The notes beneath the pieces were generated by a model, which did not search any database, was not told the origin of the DNA, and was given only the letters and a program-made list of their open reading frames with translations. From Microbacterium sp. 2FI (GTDB lineage: Bacteria > Actinomycetota > Actinomycetes > Actinomycetales > Microbacteriaceae), in contig NZ_SCMR01000009.1 of the NCBI RefSeq assembly GCF_005502885.1, forward strand, positions 62,001 through 126,000: a stretch of 64,000 nucleotides of DNA, written 5' to 3'. Each line of letters starts with the position of its first letter. Position 1 is the stretch's first letter. The position numbers were made by a program, and so were the translations under genes. Shown in pieces: positions 34,854-43,872 of this stretch.

Positions 34854-36464
34854 CTACACGTCTGCTGTCTCGCGGGCGCGGAGATCCTTGCGCAGGATCT
34901 TGCCGGCCGCCGACTTGGGGATGACGTCGATGAACTCGACGCGACGCACCTTCTTGTGCGGGGCGACGCTCGCTGCGACGAACGCGATGACCTCCTCGGC
35001 CGTGAGGCCGGAGCCCGGGGAAGCCACGACGAACGCCTTCGGAATCTCCTGGCGATCCTCATCGAGCACGCCGATGACCGCGGCATCCATCACCTTCGGG
35101 TGGCCGAGCAGGAGCGCCTCGAGCTCTGCGGGCGCGATCTGGTATCCCTTGTACTTGATGAGCTCCTTCACCCGATCGACGATCGTGAAGTAGCCGCCCG
35201 CGTGATACACCCCGACGTCGCCGGTGTGGAGGAACCCGTCTTCGTCGAGGGTCTCGGCGGTGGCGTCGGGCTTGTCGAGATACCCGAGCATGACGTTGGG
35301 GCCCGAGACCCAGATCTCGCCCGGACGCGTGCGGCCCTCGGCATCCAGCTCGGTGATCTCCTCTCCCGTCTCGGTGTCGACGAGCTTGCAGAGCTGGTTC
35401 GGCAGCATCGCTCCCACCGAGCTCGCGGGCATGTCGTCGCGGTCATGGGGCACCGCGTGAGAGACGGGGCTCAGCTCGGTCATGCCGTAGCCCTGCAGCA
35501 TGCGGGCGTTGATCCGGCGCCCCGCGAGCTCGGCCGTCTCGCCGTCGAGTGGCGCCGCCCCGGAGAAGACCGTGTGGACGCTCGAGATGTCGAAGTCGTC
35601 GACGATCGGATGCTTCGCCAGCGCAACCGCTATCGGCGGCGCGATGTACAGGTACGTGCACTGATGGGTCTGGATGTTCGTCAGGAAGTCGACCAGATCG
35701 AACCGGGGCATCGTCACGAGGCTCGCCCGCTGGCGCAGCGCGAGGTTGAGCAGCACCGTCATGCCGTAGATGTGGAAGAACGGCAGCACGGCCAGCACGC
35801 GATCGGTGCTGCGCAGATCGATGTTGGCGCGGCACTGCTGGACGTTCGCGACGAGGTTGCGGTGCGAGAGCATGACGCCCTTGGGGATTCCGGTGGTTCC
35901 CGACGAATAGGGCAGCACGGCGACGTGCACGGCCGGATCGAAGGAGACGTCGGGGGCAGGCGCCCGCTCGGCGAGCAGCTCGCCGAGGCTCGGGTGGCCG
36001 GGGGCGCCGTCGAGCACGATCACACGCCCATGCGGGATGCCGAGGGCCTCGGCCGCGGCCGAGGCCTGAGGCAGCAGCAGACTCACCGTAGCGAGCCACG
36101 TGGCTCCGGCGTCTCGAAGCTGCTTCTCGATCTCACCCGCTGTGTAGAGCGAGTTGAGGGTTGTGACCGTCGCCCCTGCCCGAAGCGCACCGTGGAACAC
36201 GGTCGCGAACGCGGGGATGTTGGGACACAGCAGTCCGATCACGGTGGGCCGTGCGTCCGCACCGCCCGGTCCGACGCCACGGGCGGCGAGCGCCCCCGCG
36301 AACGCATCGATCTGCGCCCGCAGGGCTCCGTAGGTCGTTTCGGTGCCGGATGCCGGGTCGATGAGCGCGATGCGCTGCAGGTCGTCGTCAGACAGGCTGC
36401 CGAACAGGTAGTCGTAGACGCTCAGCGCCGGGATGTCGACGTCGGGGAAGGGGCTTCGGAACAC
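34854..36464 (-). CDS. 4-coumarate-CoA-ligase-like acyl-CoA synthetase
   Basis: 536-residue ANL-family enzyme that activates a carboxylic acid to a CoA thioester through an acyl-AMP. Motifs: YSSGTTGIPKGVMLSH, QGYGMTELSP, GYFTIVDRVKELIKYKGYQI, and the catalytic Lys in PKSAAGKILRKDL. The GTG at 36464 is chosen because AAAGGAG sits ahead; the frame stays open far upstream through another gene. It fits the 4CL/fatty-acyl ligase length. It lies in an operon with two esterases and an MFS carrier, suggesting it activates an acid released by the esterases. Confidence 0.9.
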   Translation of the reverse strand: MFRSPFPDVDIPALSVYDYLFGSLSDDDLQRIALIDPASGTETTYGALRAQIDAFAGALAARGVGPGGADARPTVIGLLCPNIPAFATVFHGALRAGATVTTLNSLYTAGEIEKQLRDAGATWLATVSLLLPQASAAAEALGIPHGRVIVLDGAPGHPSLGELLAERAPAPDVSFDPAVHVAVLPYSSGTTGIPKGVMLSHRNLVANVQQCRANIDLRSTDRVLAVLPFFHIYGMTVLLNLALRQRASLVTMPRFDLVDFLTNIQTHQCTYLYIAPPIAVALAKHPIVDDFDISSVHTVFSGAAPLDGETAELAGRRINARMLQGYGMTELSPVSHAVPHDRDDMPASSVGAMLPNQLCKLVDTETGEEITELDAEGRTRPGEIWVSGPNVMLGYLDKPDATAETLDEDGFLHTGDVGVYHAGGYFTIVDRVKELIKYKGYQIAPAELEALLLGHPKVMDAAVIGVLDEDRQEIPKAFVVASPGSGLTAEEVIAFVAASVAPHKKVRRVEFIDVIPKSAAGKILRKDLRARETADV

Positions 36465-36496
36465 GGCGATCTCCTTTGATCTGATGGTCGAGAAGA

Positions 36497-37777
36497 TTAC
36501 GTGACGCTCTTGATCGGCAGCACCGACAGTGCGCCGAGAACACCGAAGACGATGGCCGCGATGAACAGCGCGGAGTAGTTCTCCCCGCTTCCGCCGATCG
36601 CGAGCAGCGGGATCGCGATCACTGGCACCAGCACCTGCGGCAGCTGGTACGACAGCGAGACGATGCCGAGGTCCTTTCCGGCCTCGTCGAACGTCGGCAG
36701 CACCTCGGTCATCATCGCGATGTCGACCGAGACGAACGCCCCCTGAGCGGCACCGACGAGAGCCATCGCGATCAGGAAGACCGTGAGGTCCGGTGCGACC
36801 GCTGCGATCGTGAGTCCACCGGCCGACAGCAGCGCCGAGATCCACACGATCGCCTTGCGGCGCCCGGTGCGGTCGGAGATCCAGCCGAAGACGATGGTGG
36901 TCACGATGCTCATGAGCGTGAACGCGATGAGGACTGCGGCGTAGACACCCGACGCGTCCTCCTTCGGCACGCCGAGACGGTCGATGATGAAGAAGAGCAG
37001 ATAGATCGAGACGGTGACGATCGACATGGTCACGAGCAGCCGGCACGCCCACGCCCAGAAGAAGTCGCGGTACTTCACCGGGTTCAGCCAGTAGGTCGAC
37101 AGCACGTCCGCCCACCGCCACGGTGCGGGGCGGTCGGTGCGGACGATGTCGTGCAGGCGGAAGTAGAGAAGGGCGCTGAACAGCGTCCCGATGACGCCCG
37201 GAACGATGAACCACGTCCATTGGGCATCGTTGGGCAGCGCCGCGACGATCAGCGACCCGGCGATGAGCGCCACAGCGCTCGCAGCGCTCGCCGCTGCGGA
37301 GACCCGCGCCCGGATGCCCTTGCGGACCTGGTCGGCGAGCAGGGCATGCACGGCCGCGTTCGTCGCGCCGTACCCGGTCTGCACGATCGCCCAGCCGACG
37401 ATGACCAGCCAGAGTTCCGTCGAGAACGCGAGCACCACGACGCCCGCCATGCCGGCCAGCGCTCCGCCGAGGATCCACGGGCGGCGCTTGCCGAGTCTCG
37501 ACATGGTGCGATCGCTGAGGCGCCCGAACAGGGGCGTGATGACCATCACGACGACTCCGCCGACGGCCGCGACGATCGAGAAGTTCATCGCCTTCGAGTC
37601 GTCGTCGACGAAGGCGAACACCTTGGGAATCGAGGCGCCGGCGAGGGTGCTGACCACGAGGCTCAGCCCGAACCACGCGGCGACGAAGGCGAAGAGGAAC
37701 CCGCGCGGCTGCGGCGAGCCGGGGATGACATCGGGGCCGACGGCCCCGATCGGGTCAAGGGTGGTCTGGGACATCAT
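36497..37777 (-). CDS. MFS transporter
   Basis: 426-residue major facilitator with 12 predicted membrane helices and the loop 2-3 signature GRLSDRTMSRLGKRRPW, repeated as GWISDRTGRRK in the second half. The overall pattern is closest to SLC45/GPH-like carriers. Two adjacent ATGs (37777, 37774) follow GGAG. The gene lies 19 nt after an esterase gene. It probably imports the ester or glycoside handled by the neighbours; substrate not determinable. Confidence 0.9.
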   Translation of the reverse strand: MMSQTTLDPIGAVGPDVIPGSPQPRGFLFAFVAAWFGLSLVVSTLAGASIPKVFAFVDDDSKAMNFSIVAAVGGVVVMVITPLFGRLSDRTMSRLGKRRPWILGGALAGMAGVVVLAFSTELWLVIVGWAIVQTGYGATNAAVHALLADQVRKGIRARVSAAASAASAVALIAGSLIVAALPNDAQWTWFIVPGVIGTLFSALLYFRLHDIVRTDRPAPWRWADVLSTYWLNPVKYRDFFWAWACRLLVTMSIVTVSIYLLFFIIDRLGVPKEDASGVYAAVLIAFTLMSIVTTIVFGWISDRTGRRKAIVWISALLSAGGLTIAAVAPDLTVFLIAMALVGAAQGAFVSVDIAMMTEVLPTFDEAGKDLGIVSLSYQLPQVLVPVIAIPLLAIGGSGENYSALFIAAIVFGVLGALSVLPIKSVT

Positions 37778-37796
37778 CGTCTCCTGGGGTCGGGGT

Positions 37797-38789
37797 TCAG
37801 CCGGCGAGCCGGGCGGTTCGGGTGTCGTATGCGCGGGCGAGATGGCCCGCATGCAGCTCCTGCCATTCGCGCGCGCCGTCGAAGCTCGCGGTGAGCCCGG
37901 GCGTGCCGTGGAGGTGCCCGGCGCCGATGTAAAGCTCGACCGGCACGCCCGCGTGCCGCAGGCGCTCGGCGTACTGCACGCCCGAGTCGCGCAGCGGATC
38001 ATGCTCGGCCGCCATGATGAGCGTCGACGGCAGCCCCCCGAGATCGACCACGTCGAGCGGCGAGATGTTCGCATCGGCGGGGCCAGCGGGGCCGGTGTAA
38101 AGCGCCACGATCTGCTCGAGCTGATCGAGCCCGAATCCGATCGCGTAGTCCACGGCGGACTCCCCCACCCGCCGCATGGCGAGCGGTGGCACCTCGAGGT
38201 CGACATGGCAGAGGCTCGGGCCTTCGGCATCCCGCAGGCGAAGCGCCGTGCTGGCTGCGATCGCGGCTCCGGCAGAGTTGCCGCCGATCCCGAGGCGCTC
38301 GGGGTCAACGCCGAACCGCTCGGCCTCGTCGATCAAGGCCTCGAGGGCGGCCACCGCATCGAGCACCGGAGCCGGATACGGATGCTCGGGGGCCAGGCGA
38401 TACTCGAGCGAGAACACCTGCACACCGCTGTCGAGCGCACGCCGTGCGCACAGCCTGTCGTTGAGGACCTCGTCGATCGTCCCCGCGTAGAAACCGCCGC
38501 CGTGCAGCCAGAGCTGCGAGGGCACGAGTCCGTCGGCGGCCCTCGGCCGGTAGCGCCGCATCCGCAGCGAACCACCCGGACCGGCGATCTCCATGTCGTC
38601 GATCTCGATGCCGTCGGGGATCGGCAGCGTGAAGTCGACGGCGAGCCGGTCGGAGAGCTCGCGCGCCGCGATCCGCTGCACGGCCGGGTCTGGGTCGGCG
38701 ATGCCGGGGATGGCGGGCGCGAGCTGCTCGAGGCGGGCGATCCAGCTGTGGATCCCCGGGTCGAGATCGAGGTCTGTGAGAACGGTCAT
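37797..38789 (-). CDS. HSL-family alpha/beta hydrolase
   Basis: 330-residue esterase/lipase of the hormone-sensitive-lipase family. The oxyanion motif is LHGGGFYAG, and the nucleophile Ser is in GGNSAGAA. No signal peptide is seen, so it is cytoplasmic. The ATG at 38789 overlaps the stop of the upstream hydrolase gene (ATGA). Expected to hydrolyse a short- or medium-chain ester; acts in the same operon as the CoA ligase and MFS carrier. Confidence 0.9.
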   Translation of the reverse strand: MTVLTDLDLDPGIHSWIARLEQLAPAIPGIADPDPAVQRIAARELSDRLAVDFTLPIPDGIEIDDMEIAGPGGSLRMRRYRPRAADGLVPSQLWLHGGGFYAGTIDEVLNDRLCARRALDSGVQVFSLEYRLAPEHPYPAPVLDAVAALEALIDEAERFGVDPERLGIGGNSAGAAIAASTALRLRDAEGPSLCHVDLEVPPLAMRRVGESAVDYAIGFGLDQLEQIVALYTGPAGPADANISPLDVVDLGGLPSTLIMAAEHDPLRDSGVQYAERLRHAGVPVELYIGAGHLHGTPGLTASFDGAREWQELHAGHLARAYDTRTARLAG

Positions 38790-39808
38790 CGAGCTGCGAC
38801 CTCCGGGTAGGCGACGGGTTCGTCGTGGAGTGTGCGGAGCGTCGCCACGAGGTCGCGGTGGAGGTGGTCCGCCGCAGGCACATGGCCGCGGTAGCTGCCG
38901 GAGCCGTGGTTCTGTCCGATCAGGCGGAGGCAGGTGACGGGCACGCCCGCCTCGCTCAGCGCGCGAGCGTAGGCCTCGCCGTCACCGCGCAGGGCATCGA
39001 GTTCGGCGGTGTAGATGACCGCGGGCGGCATTCCGCGCAGCGACGGTGCGAGCAGCGGCGAGGCGTACGGTTCGCGCCTGACCGCCTTGCCGGGCCCGAG
39101 GTACTGGCCGACGATCATCTGCGCGAGGCGCCGGAACAGGGCCTTCGGAACCAGGGAGGCCTGGGCGTCGAGGTCGAGGTGTCCGGCGGTCATGTCGAGC
39201 AGTGGCATCTCGAGCACTTGCAGTCGCACCGGCCGGTTGGACCGATCGAGGTTCATCAGCGCGGTCGCCGCGGCGAGGTTTCCACCCGCGGAGCCGCCGC
39301 CGACGGCCAGACGCTCCGGGTCGCCGCCGATTTCGCGGGCGTGGGTCGCCGCCCACTCGAACACCGCCCAGCACTGCTCAGGCTGCGCCGGGTAGGTCAC
39401 CTCAGGAGCGTGCGAGTACTCACCCGCGACGAGGATGATCCCCGCGTCGCGAGCCCGCTCCCGGAACGTCGCATCCCACCAGACCCAGTCGATGCCGGCG
39501 ATCTCGAAGCCGCCGCCGAAGAAGTAGACGAGGATCGGAAGGCCGGCCGCCGTCACCGGATCGGGTCGCTCCTCGGTCGGCCAGTAGACGCGCAGACGCG
39601 CATCGGGGTGCCCCGGCACCGGAATCGTGTGCTCTTCGGTCGCGGCGGGGATCGGCGTGATGCCGAGCTCCGTCGTCATCACGACGTCGAAGGCCTCGGC
39701 CTTGCGGCGTCGCTCCTGCGCGGTCTTGCCCTGCGGCTCCTGGAGCGGAGCGAGCCGCTTCTCAACGGCGGTGACGAATGCGTCGACCCGCGCCTTCTTG
39801 AAACTCAT
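38786..39808 (-). CDS. HSL-family alpha/beta hydrolase with altered oxyanion motif
   Basis: 340-residue cytoplasmic hydrolase. The nucleophile is in GGGSAGGN. The usual HGGG oxyanion motif reads FGGG (YFFGGGFE), so the His is replaced by Phe. First gene of the operon, with a strong AAAGGAGG ribosome binding site at the right distance from the ATG. It is divergent from a LacI-type regulator gene and shares the control region at 39848-39865. Substrate unknown. Confidence 0.88.
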   Translation of the reverse strand: MSFKKARVDAFVTAVEKRLAPLQEPQGKTAQERRRKAEAFDVVMTTELGITPIPAATEEHTIPVPGHPDARLRVYWPTEERPDPVTAAGLPILVYFFGGGFEIAGIDWVWWDATFRERARDAGIILVAGEYSHAPEVTYPAQPEQCWAVFEWAATHAREIGGDPERLAVGGGSAGGNLAAATALMNLDRSNRPVRLQVLEMPLLDMTAGHLDLDAQASLVPKALFRRLAQMIVGQYLGPGKAVRREPYASPLLAPSLRGMPPAVIYTAELDALRGDGEAYARALSEAGVPVTCLRLIGQNHGSGSYRGHVPAADHLHRDLVATLRTLHDEPVAYPEVAAR

Positions 39809-39847
39809 GCTTGACGACCTCCTTTGGTCTCGGGATCATTGTGAGGG

Positions 39848-39865
39848 CATCGAAGCACTTCGATG
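39848..39865. promoter_or_regulatory. LacI-type operator between esterase operon and regulator
   Basis: An 18-nt palindrome, CATCGAAG-CA-CTTCGATG with perfect 8-bp arms, lies midway between the divergent starts. The even-length central-CG-like form suits LacI-family dimers, so it is a likely operator for the adjacent regulator. Confidence 0.7.
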
Positions 39866-39889
39866 AAGAACTTTTTTCAAGGAGCGGCC

Positions 39890-40879
39890 GTGGGCATCGC
39901 GCGGAAGGTGACGATCTACACCGTCGCCGAGCGCGCGGGCGTCAGCATCTCCACCGTCTCCCTCGCGATCAACGCGCCGCACCGCGTCAGCGCGCAGACG
40001 CGAGCCAAGGTGGTCGCCGCCGCCGGAGCGCTGGGCTACCGCATCGGAACGGCGCCCGGGCGCGCCGCCGTCGGCACTCGCGTTGCCGTGGCTGCGCCCT
40101 TCAGTACTTACGCGACCTACTTCCGGCGCTTCGCGGGCATGCTCGTGCGGGCGCGCGAGACCGCGATCGAGCTCACCGCCCACGACCTGGACTCCGCCGC
40201 CAGCGCCGCCGCACCGCTTCTCGACGCGCTCCCCGCGCGCCGGGGTATCGAAGGACTGATCGTCATGGGCGTTCCGCTCGGCAGCGCCGCGATGCGAGCG
40301 AGTCGCGAGGCGGCGCTCCCCCTGGTCCTCATCGATGTCCGCCGCGCGCGCACCGTCGGCGATGACGCCCCGGTCGTACTGGTCGACGACGAGGCCGGCG
40401 GGCGGCTCGCCGGCGAGCACCTGAGCGCACGCGGCCACCGGCGTGTGATCTACCTCGGCGAACCGCAGCTCTCGCAGGACTACATCTCGGCGGGAATGCT
40501 GCGCATGAGGGGTCTGTCGGAGTTCGTCGAGATCGAGCGGGTCACGTGCCCCCTGGATGCCGATCCCACGGACGCGCTGCTGTCGGCGCTATCCGGCTCC
40601 GAAGCCCCGACCGCGGTCATGGCGAACCATGACGACCTCGCCTCGCGCGCGTGGCGAGGCCTCGCCGCAAGCGGGCTGTCGGTGCCGGACGACGTCGCGA
40701 TCGTGGGCTTCGACGATGGACCCCTCGCGGATGGACTCGGGCTCACCACGGTTCGCCAGCCGTTCGAGGAGTCGGGCCGGGTCGCGCTCGACCTGCTGAT
40801 CGCGATCGCCGCCGGCGACAACGGTCCGGTGCGCCGCGTCGACCTGATGCCGTCGCTGGTGGTGCGATCGAGCACGTAG
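39890..40879 (+). CDS. LacI-family transcriptional regulator
   Basis: 329-residue regulator. The helix-turn-helix is TIYTVAERAGVSISTVSLAI at residues 7-26, and the ligand domain ends with VAIVGFDDGPLADGLGLTT. GTG at 39890 is selected because AAGGAG lies 5 nt ahead; the ATG at 39863 lies inside the operator and has no ribosome site. Divergent from the esterase/MFS/ligase operon, which it probably represses. The hinge helix lacks the canonical leucine stretch (ALGYRIGTAPGRA), which is a mild oddity. Confidence 0.88.
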   Translation: MGIARKVTIYTVAERAGVSISTVSLAINAPHRVSAQTRAKVVAAAGALGYRIGTAPGRAAVGTRVAVAAPFSTYATYFRRFAGMLVRARETAIELTAHDLDSAASAAAPLLDALPARRGIEGLIVMGVPLGSAAMRASREAALPLVLIDVRRARTVGDDAPVVLVDDEAGGRLAGEHLSARGHRRVIYLGEPQLSQDYISAGMLRMRGLSEFVEIERVTCPLDADPTDALLSALSGSEAPTAVMANHDDLASRAWRGLAASGLSVPDDVAIVGFDDGPLADGLGLTTVRQPFEESGRVALDLLIAIAAGDNGPVRRVDLMPSLVVRSST

Positions 40880-40955
40880 CGCCCGATATCGCCGGACGGG
40901 GCGACATCCCCTATGACAAAGGTGCCGAGGTGTTCCCCGACGCCGGCTGACCCGC

Positions 40956-41876
40956 TCACGCATCGCGCGCGCAGCGGAAACCGATGTGCGACATCCCGGT
41001 GTCCTCCGCCTGCGGCGAGCGTGCCGCCGGCCGGAACCGAAGACAGTACTCCGGAGAGCAGAGGAACGATCCGCCCTTCAGCACGCGACGCGCTGTCGCC
41101 GGGAAGATTTCGTCCGCGCTCGCACGGGCCAGCAGGTTCTGCCGCGCCTCGGGATCGACCGGGCGATCCGAGAGCCGGATGTGCCGCGGCGTGTAGTAGT
41201 CGCTCGTCCACTCCCAGACGTTCCCTGTCATGTCGTGAAGTCCGTAGCCGTTGGGCGGGTATGAGCCGACGGGCGCCGTTCCGCCTACGCCGCGGTTGTC
41301 GTAGGGGAACCGGCCCAGCCACGAGTTGGCCTGCGCGATCCCCTCGGGATGAGCCTCCGCCCCCCAGGCGAAGCGGGCGCCGTCGAGTCCGCCGCGCGCG
41401 GCGTACTCGTGCTCCGCTTCGGTCGGCAGGCGAAGGCCGGCCCACGCGGCATACGTCGACGCATCCTCGAACGCGACATGGACGACCGGATGCTGCAGTC
41501 GATCGTCGATCGACGATGACCGACCGAACGGGTGCCGCCAGTTCGCACCCGGCGTCCAACGCCACCACGCTCGCCAGTCGCCGAGGTCGACCGGGCCGCG
41601 CGTCGGGGTGAAGACCATCGACCCGGGAACCAGATCGGCCGGATCCGCGCCGGGGAAGGCCGCGGCATCCAACTCGCGCTCCGCGACCGTCACATACCCC
41701 GTCGCACCGACGAAATCGGCGAACATCTCGTTCGTCACCTCATGGCGCGCGATCCGGAATGCCTCGACGCGCCGCTCGTGGACCGGACGCTCGTCGGGAT
41801 AGAACTCGTCGGATCCCATGCGGAACGAGCCACCCTCGATCAGGACCATTTCCTCGGCGTCGACAGTCACACCCAC
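40956..41876 (-). CDS. Formylglycine-generating enzyme family protein
   Basis: 306-residue SUMF1/FGE-type protein. It has the fold signatures IEGGSFRMGS, LPTEAEHEYAARGG, and MTGNVWEWTSDYY. The two catalytic cysteines of genuine FGE are present as Cys273 and Cys278 in SFLCSPEYCLRF. FGE oxidises a Cys (in C-x-P-x-R) of sulfatases to formylglycine. No sulfatase is encoded in this window, so its client must lie elsewhere. It stands alone, convergent to the LacI gene. Confidence 0.93.
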   Translation of the reverse strand: MGVTVDAEEMVLIEGGSFRMGSDEFYPDERPVHERRVEAFRIARHEVTNEMFADFVGATGYVTVAERELDAAAFPGADPADLVPGSMVFTPTRGPVDLGDWRAWWRWTPGANWRHPFGRSSSIDDRLQHPVVHVAFEDASTYAAWAGLRLPTEAEHEYAARGGLDGARFAWGAEAHPEGIAQANSWLGRFPYDNRGVGGTAPVGSYPPNGYGLHDMTGNVWEWTSDYYTPRHIRLSDRPVDPEARQNLLARASADEIFPATARRVLKGGSFLCSPEYCLRFRPAARSPQAEDTGMSHIGFRCARDA

Positions 41877-41921
41877 ACCCTAGCCAGGCGCGGTACCGCG
41901 ACTCGTCTCCGCTCAGCGCGC

Positions 41922-43295
41922 TCAGCGCCAGCTCTGGAAGTCGTTCAGCGGAACGCTCATGGCCGGGCCGCGGGCGGGACCCTCCCACACGAGGGTGGGA
42001 GCCGTGCCATCGACGGGCACGGTGAGCAGTGCCGAGCTGGCCGCGCCACCGCCTGCCAGCAGCTCCCAGCCGAAGACGCGCAGGGCGGCACTGTCGGGCG
42101 CCCAGCTGACCGTGGCCGGGAGCCAGTTCCGGGGGTCTCCGCCCTCGCCGGTCTGGATGGGAGCGAGCACCGTCTGCGTTCCGAGCGGTCCGAGCGGGTC
42201 GTCGTCGCCGACGACCACGATGACGACTTCGTCCTTCTCACCGTCGGTGAACGTCTCGCCCCCGCGCATCACGAGTGGGGCTCCTTCGCCGCCCTGGAAT
42301 ACGATCCGGTTCCCGTCCGGTGACCACACCGGACCGATCCCGAGATTGTGTGCGTAGTCGTCGACGAGGACGCGGGGGTCGGCGCCGTCGGGACGCATCA
42401 GCAGCAGTTCGAAGTGATCGGTGAGGCCCACGGGGCCATCTCGCCGCAGCTCAACGGCGAGCGTGGCGCCGTCCGGCGACGCGCTCAGGGCAACCGCGCC
42501 CCGGGTCTCGTCGAGGAGGCGAGACGCGTCGTCGGCGATCGAGTAGATCTCGAGGCCGTCCGCGGCGGCGATGTACAGCTGCGAGCTGTCGGCCGCCCAT
42601 TCGAGGTCGGTCGCCGTCAGCCCCTCGAGACGACGAACCGCGCCCGTCTCGATGCCGTAGAGCCAGACCTCCGGAGCCGCCCCATACGCCCAGGTGTGCG
42701 GGCTGTTGGTGTACCCGACTCCGAACGCCAACCACTGGCCGTCTGGTGACCAGATCGGGCACGGCTGCTGACGCAGCCCGTCGAGAGGGATCACCTCGGA
42801 AGCTGCGATGTCACCCTCGGCCGTGAGATCGCTGATCACCAGAGCGCCGTCCTTCGGCAATTGCTGGCCATATCCACCCTGACCCGAGGCGAGTCGTGTG
42901 CCGTCGGGGGAGAACGCGGGGCACACCTGTCCGCGGGTCACGTCATCGGACTCGAGGACGATGCGCGGATCGGATCCTGCCGAGAAGAAGTAGATCTCCT
43001 CCTCCAGCCCGTACGTGGCATACGCGATCGTGCCCTGGCCCGTCATCGGCGCCGGGTTCGACTCGATGGTCGGGACCGGGTCGGGTGTGGAAACCGGGCC
43101 GACCTGGCGTTCGCCCAGGAGGGTCGTGCTGACGAGGCCGCCGGCGACGGCTCCGACCACGACGAGCACCACGCCGACGGCGACGAACTGGGCACGGTAG
43201 GAGCCGGCCGGACGAATGCGCTGAGATCCGGAGATGAGAATGTCACGCATCTCGTCATGCTCACGGGCCGAGAGCCCGCCGTCGTCGATGCTCAT
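41922..43295 (-). CDS. Membrane-anchored PD40 beta-propeller protein
   Basis: 457-residue protein with a short cytoplasmic N-terminus, one membrane helix (about 36-60), and an extracellular TolB/PD40-like propeller. Propeller blades are marked by repeats such as FSPDGTRLASG, WSPDGQWLAFG, and WSPDGNRIVFQ. Its ATG overlaps the stop of the ECF sigma gene (ATGA). This topology and coupling suggest an anti-sigma or sensor role, but a recognisable zinc anti-sigma motif is absent. Function uncertain. Confidence 0.82.
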   Translation of the reverse strand: MSIDDGGLSAREHDEMRDILISGSQRIRPAGSYRAQFVAVGVVLVVVGAVAGGLVSTTLLGERQVGPVSTPDPVPTIESNPAPMTGQGTIAYATYGLEEEIYFFSAGSDPRIVLESDDVTRGQVCPAFSPDGTRLASGQGGYGQQLPKDGALVISDLTAEGDIAASEVIPLDGLRQQPCPIWSPDGQWLAFGVGYTNSPHTWAYGAAPEVWLYGIETGAVRRLEGLTATDLEWAADSSQLYIAAADGLEIYSIADDASRLLDETRGAVALSASPDGATLAVELRRDGPVGLTDHFELLLMRPDGADPRVLVDDYAHNLGIGPVWSPDGNRIVFQGGEGAPLVMRGGETFTDGEKDEVVIVVVGDDDPLGPLGTQTVLAPIQTGEGGDPRNWLPATVSWAPDSAALRVFGWELLAGGGAASSALLTVPVDGTAPTLVWEGPARGPAMSVPLNDFQSWR

Positions 43296-43822
43296 GATGC
43301 CTCCAACGTCGTCATCTCGTCACGGAGCTTGGCTCGCGCGCGAGAAAGGCGGGACTTCACCGTTCCCACCGGGATGCCGAGGGTCTGTGCCGTCTCGTGA
43401 AGGGGGTAGCCCTCGAGAATCGTGAGCACGACCACGCTCTGCTCGCGTGCCGGCAGCCGTTTCAACGCTGCGAGCACACCGCTCTCATCGCGCCCCAACA
43501 GCTCGCCGGCCGGTTCCGGTCGCGGAGCGCGCGCGATCAGCGTGCGATAGCGACGGCTCGAGCGCTCGAGATTGCGTGCCGCATAGGACACGGTGTTCAC
43601 GAGCCATGGCAGGGGCGATCCGTCCACAAGTCGAACGGTGGCGCGCTTGCGCCACAGTTCGAAGAAGGCGATGGCGACGGCATCCTTCGCATCCTCACGC
43701 GCGGTGAGCAGCCGGCATGCATGCCGGAAGAGCCGCGCCTCGTGCCGATCGAACAGCGCGCCCAAGCCGGCCGGGTCGCCGGCGCACAGCCGCTCCCAGT
43801 CCGCTTCGTCACCATCGTCCAT
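43292..43822 (-). CDS. ECF-family RNA polymerase sigma factor
   Basis: 176-residue ECF sigma factor. Region 2 includes AREDAKDAVAIAFFELWRKR; region 4 has EGYPLHETAQTLGIPVGTVKS with the HTH. The ATG at 43822 is preceded by AAGGT at very close range; a 9-bp hairpin lies just upstream, possibly the terminator of the ROK gene. It is coupled by a 4-nt overlap to the PD40 membrane protein gene. The frame is open to 44290, but that part is antisense-like and lacks sigma features. Confidence 0.9.
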   Translation of the reverse strand: MDDGDEADWERLCAGDPAGLGALFDRHEARLFRHACRLLTAREDAKDAVAIAFFELWRKRATVRLVDGSPLPWLVNTVSYAARNLERSSRRYRTLIARAPRPEPAGELLGRDESGVLAALKRLPAREQSVVVLTILEGYPLHETAQTLGIPVGTVKSRLSRARAKLRDEMTTLEAS

Positions 43823-43834
43823 ACCTTGAAGTGT

Positions 43835-43859
43835 CCGCGAACCCGAAGAAGGTTCGCGG
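43835..43859 (-). terminator. Hairpin between ROK gene and ECF sigma gene
   Basis: A perfect 9-bp stem (CCGCGAACC with GGTTCGCGG) and a 7-nt loop lie 13 nt past the ROK gene stop and 12 nt ahead of the sigma factor ATG. Confidence 0.65.
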
Positions 43860-43872
43860 TGGGTGCGAGCAA

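Noticed and set aside
36465..37676. Apparent 940-residue fusion extending the CoA ligase upstream
   Set aside because: The extension runs out of frame through the MFS gene, has no motif, and a GTG with AAAGGAG at 36464 gives the normal ligase length.
37778..38308. Apparent extension of the MFS transporter frame upstream
   Set aside because: The extra part lies out of frame in the esterase gene; ATGs behind GGAG at 37777/37774 give a standard 12-helix carrier.
40880..40955. Terminator between the LacI and FGE genes
   Set aside because: Only a bulged stem with a large loop could be drawn; not strong enough to list.
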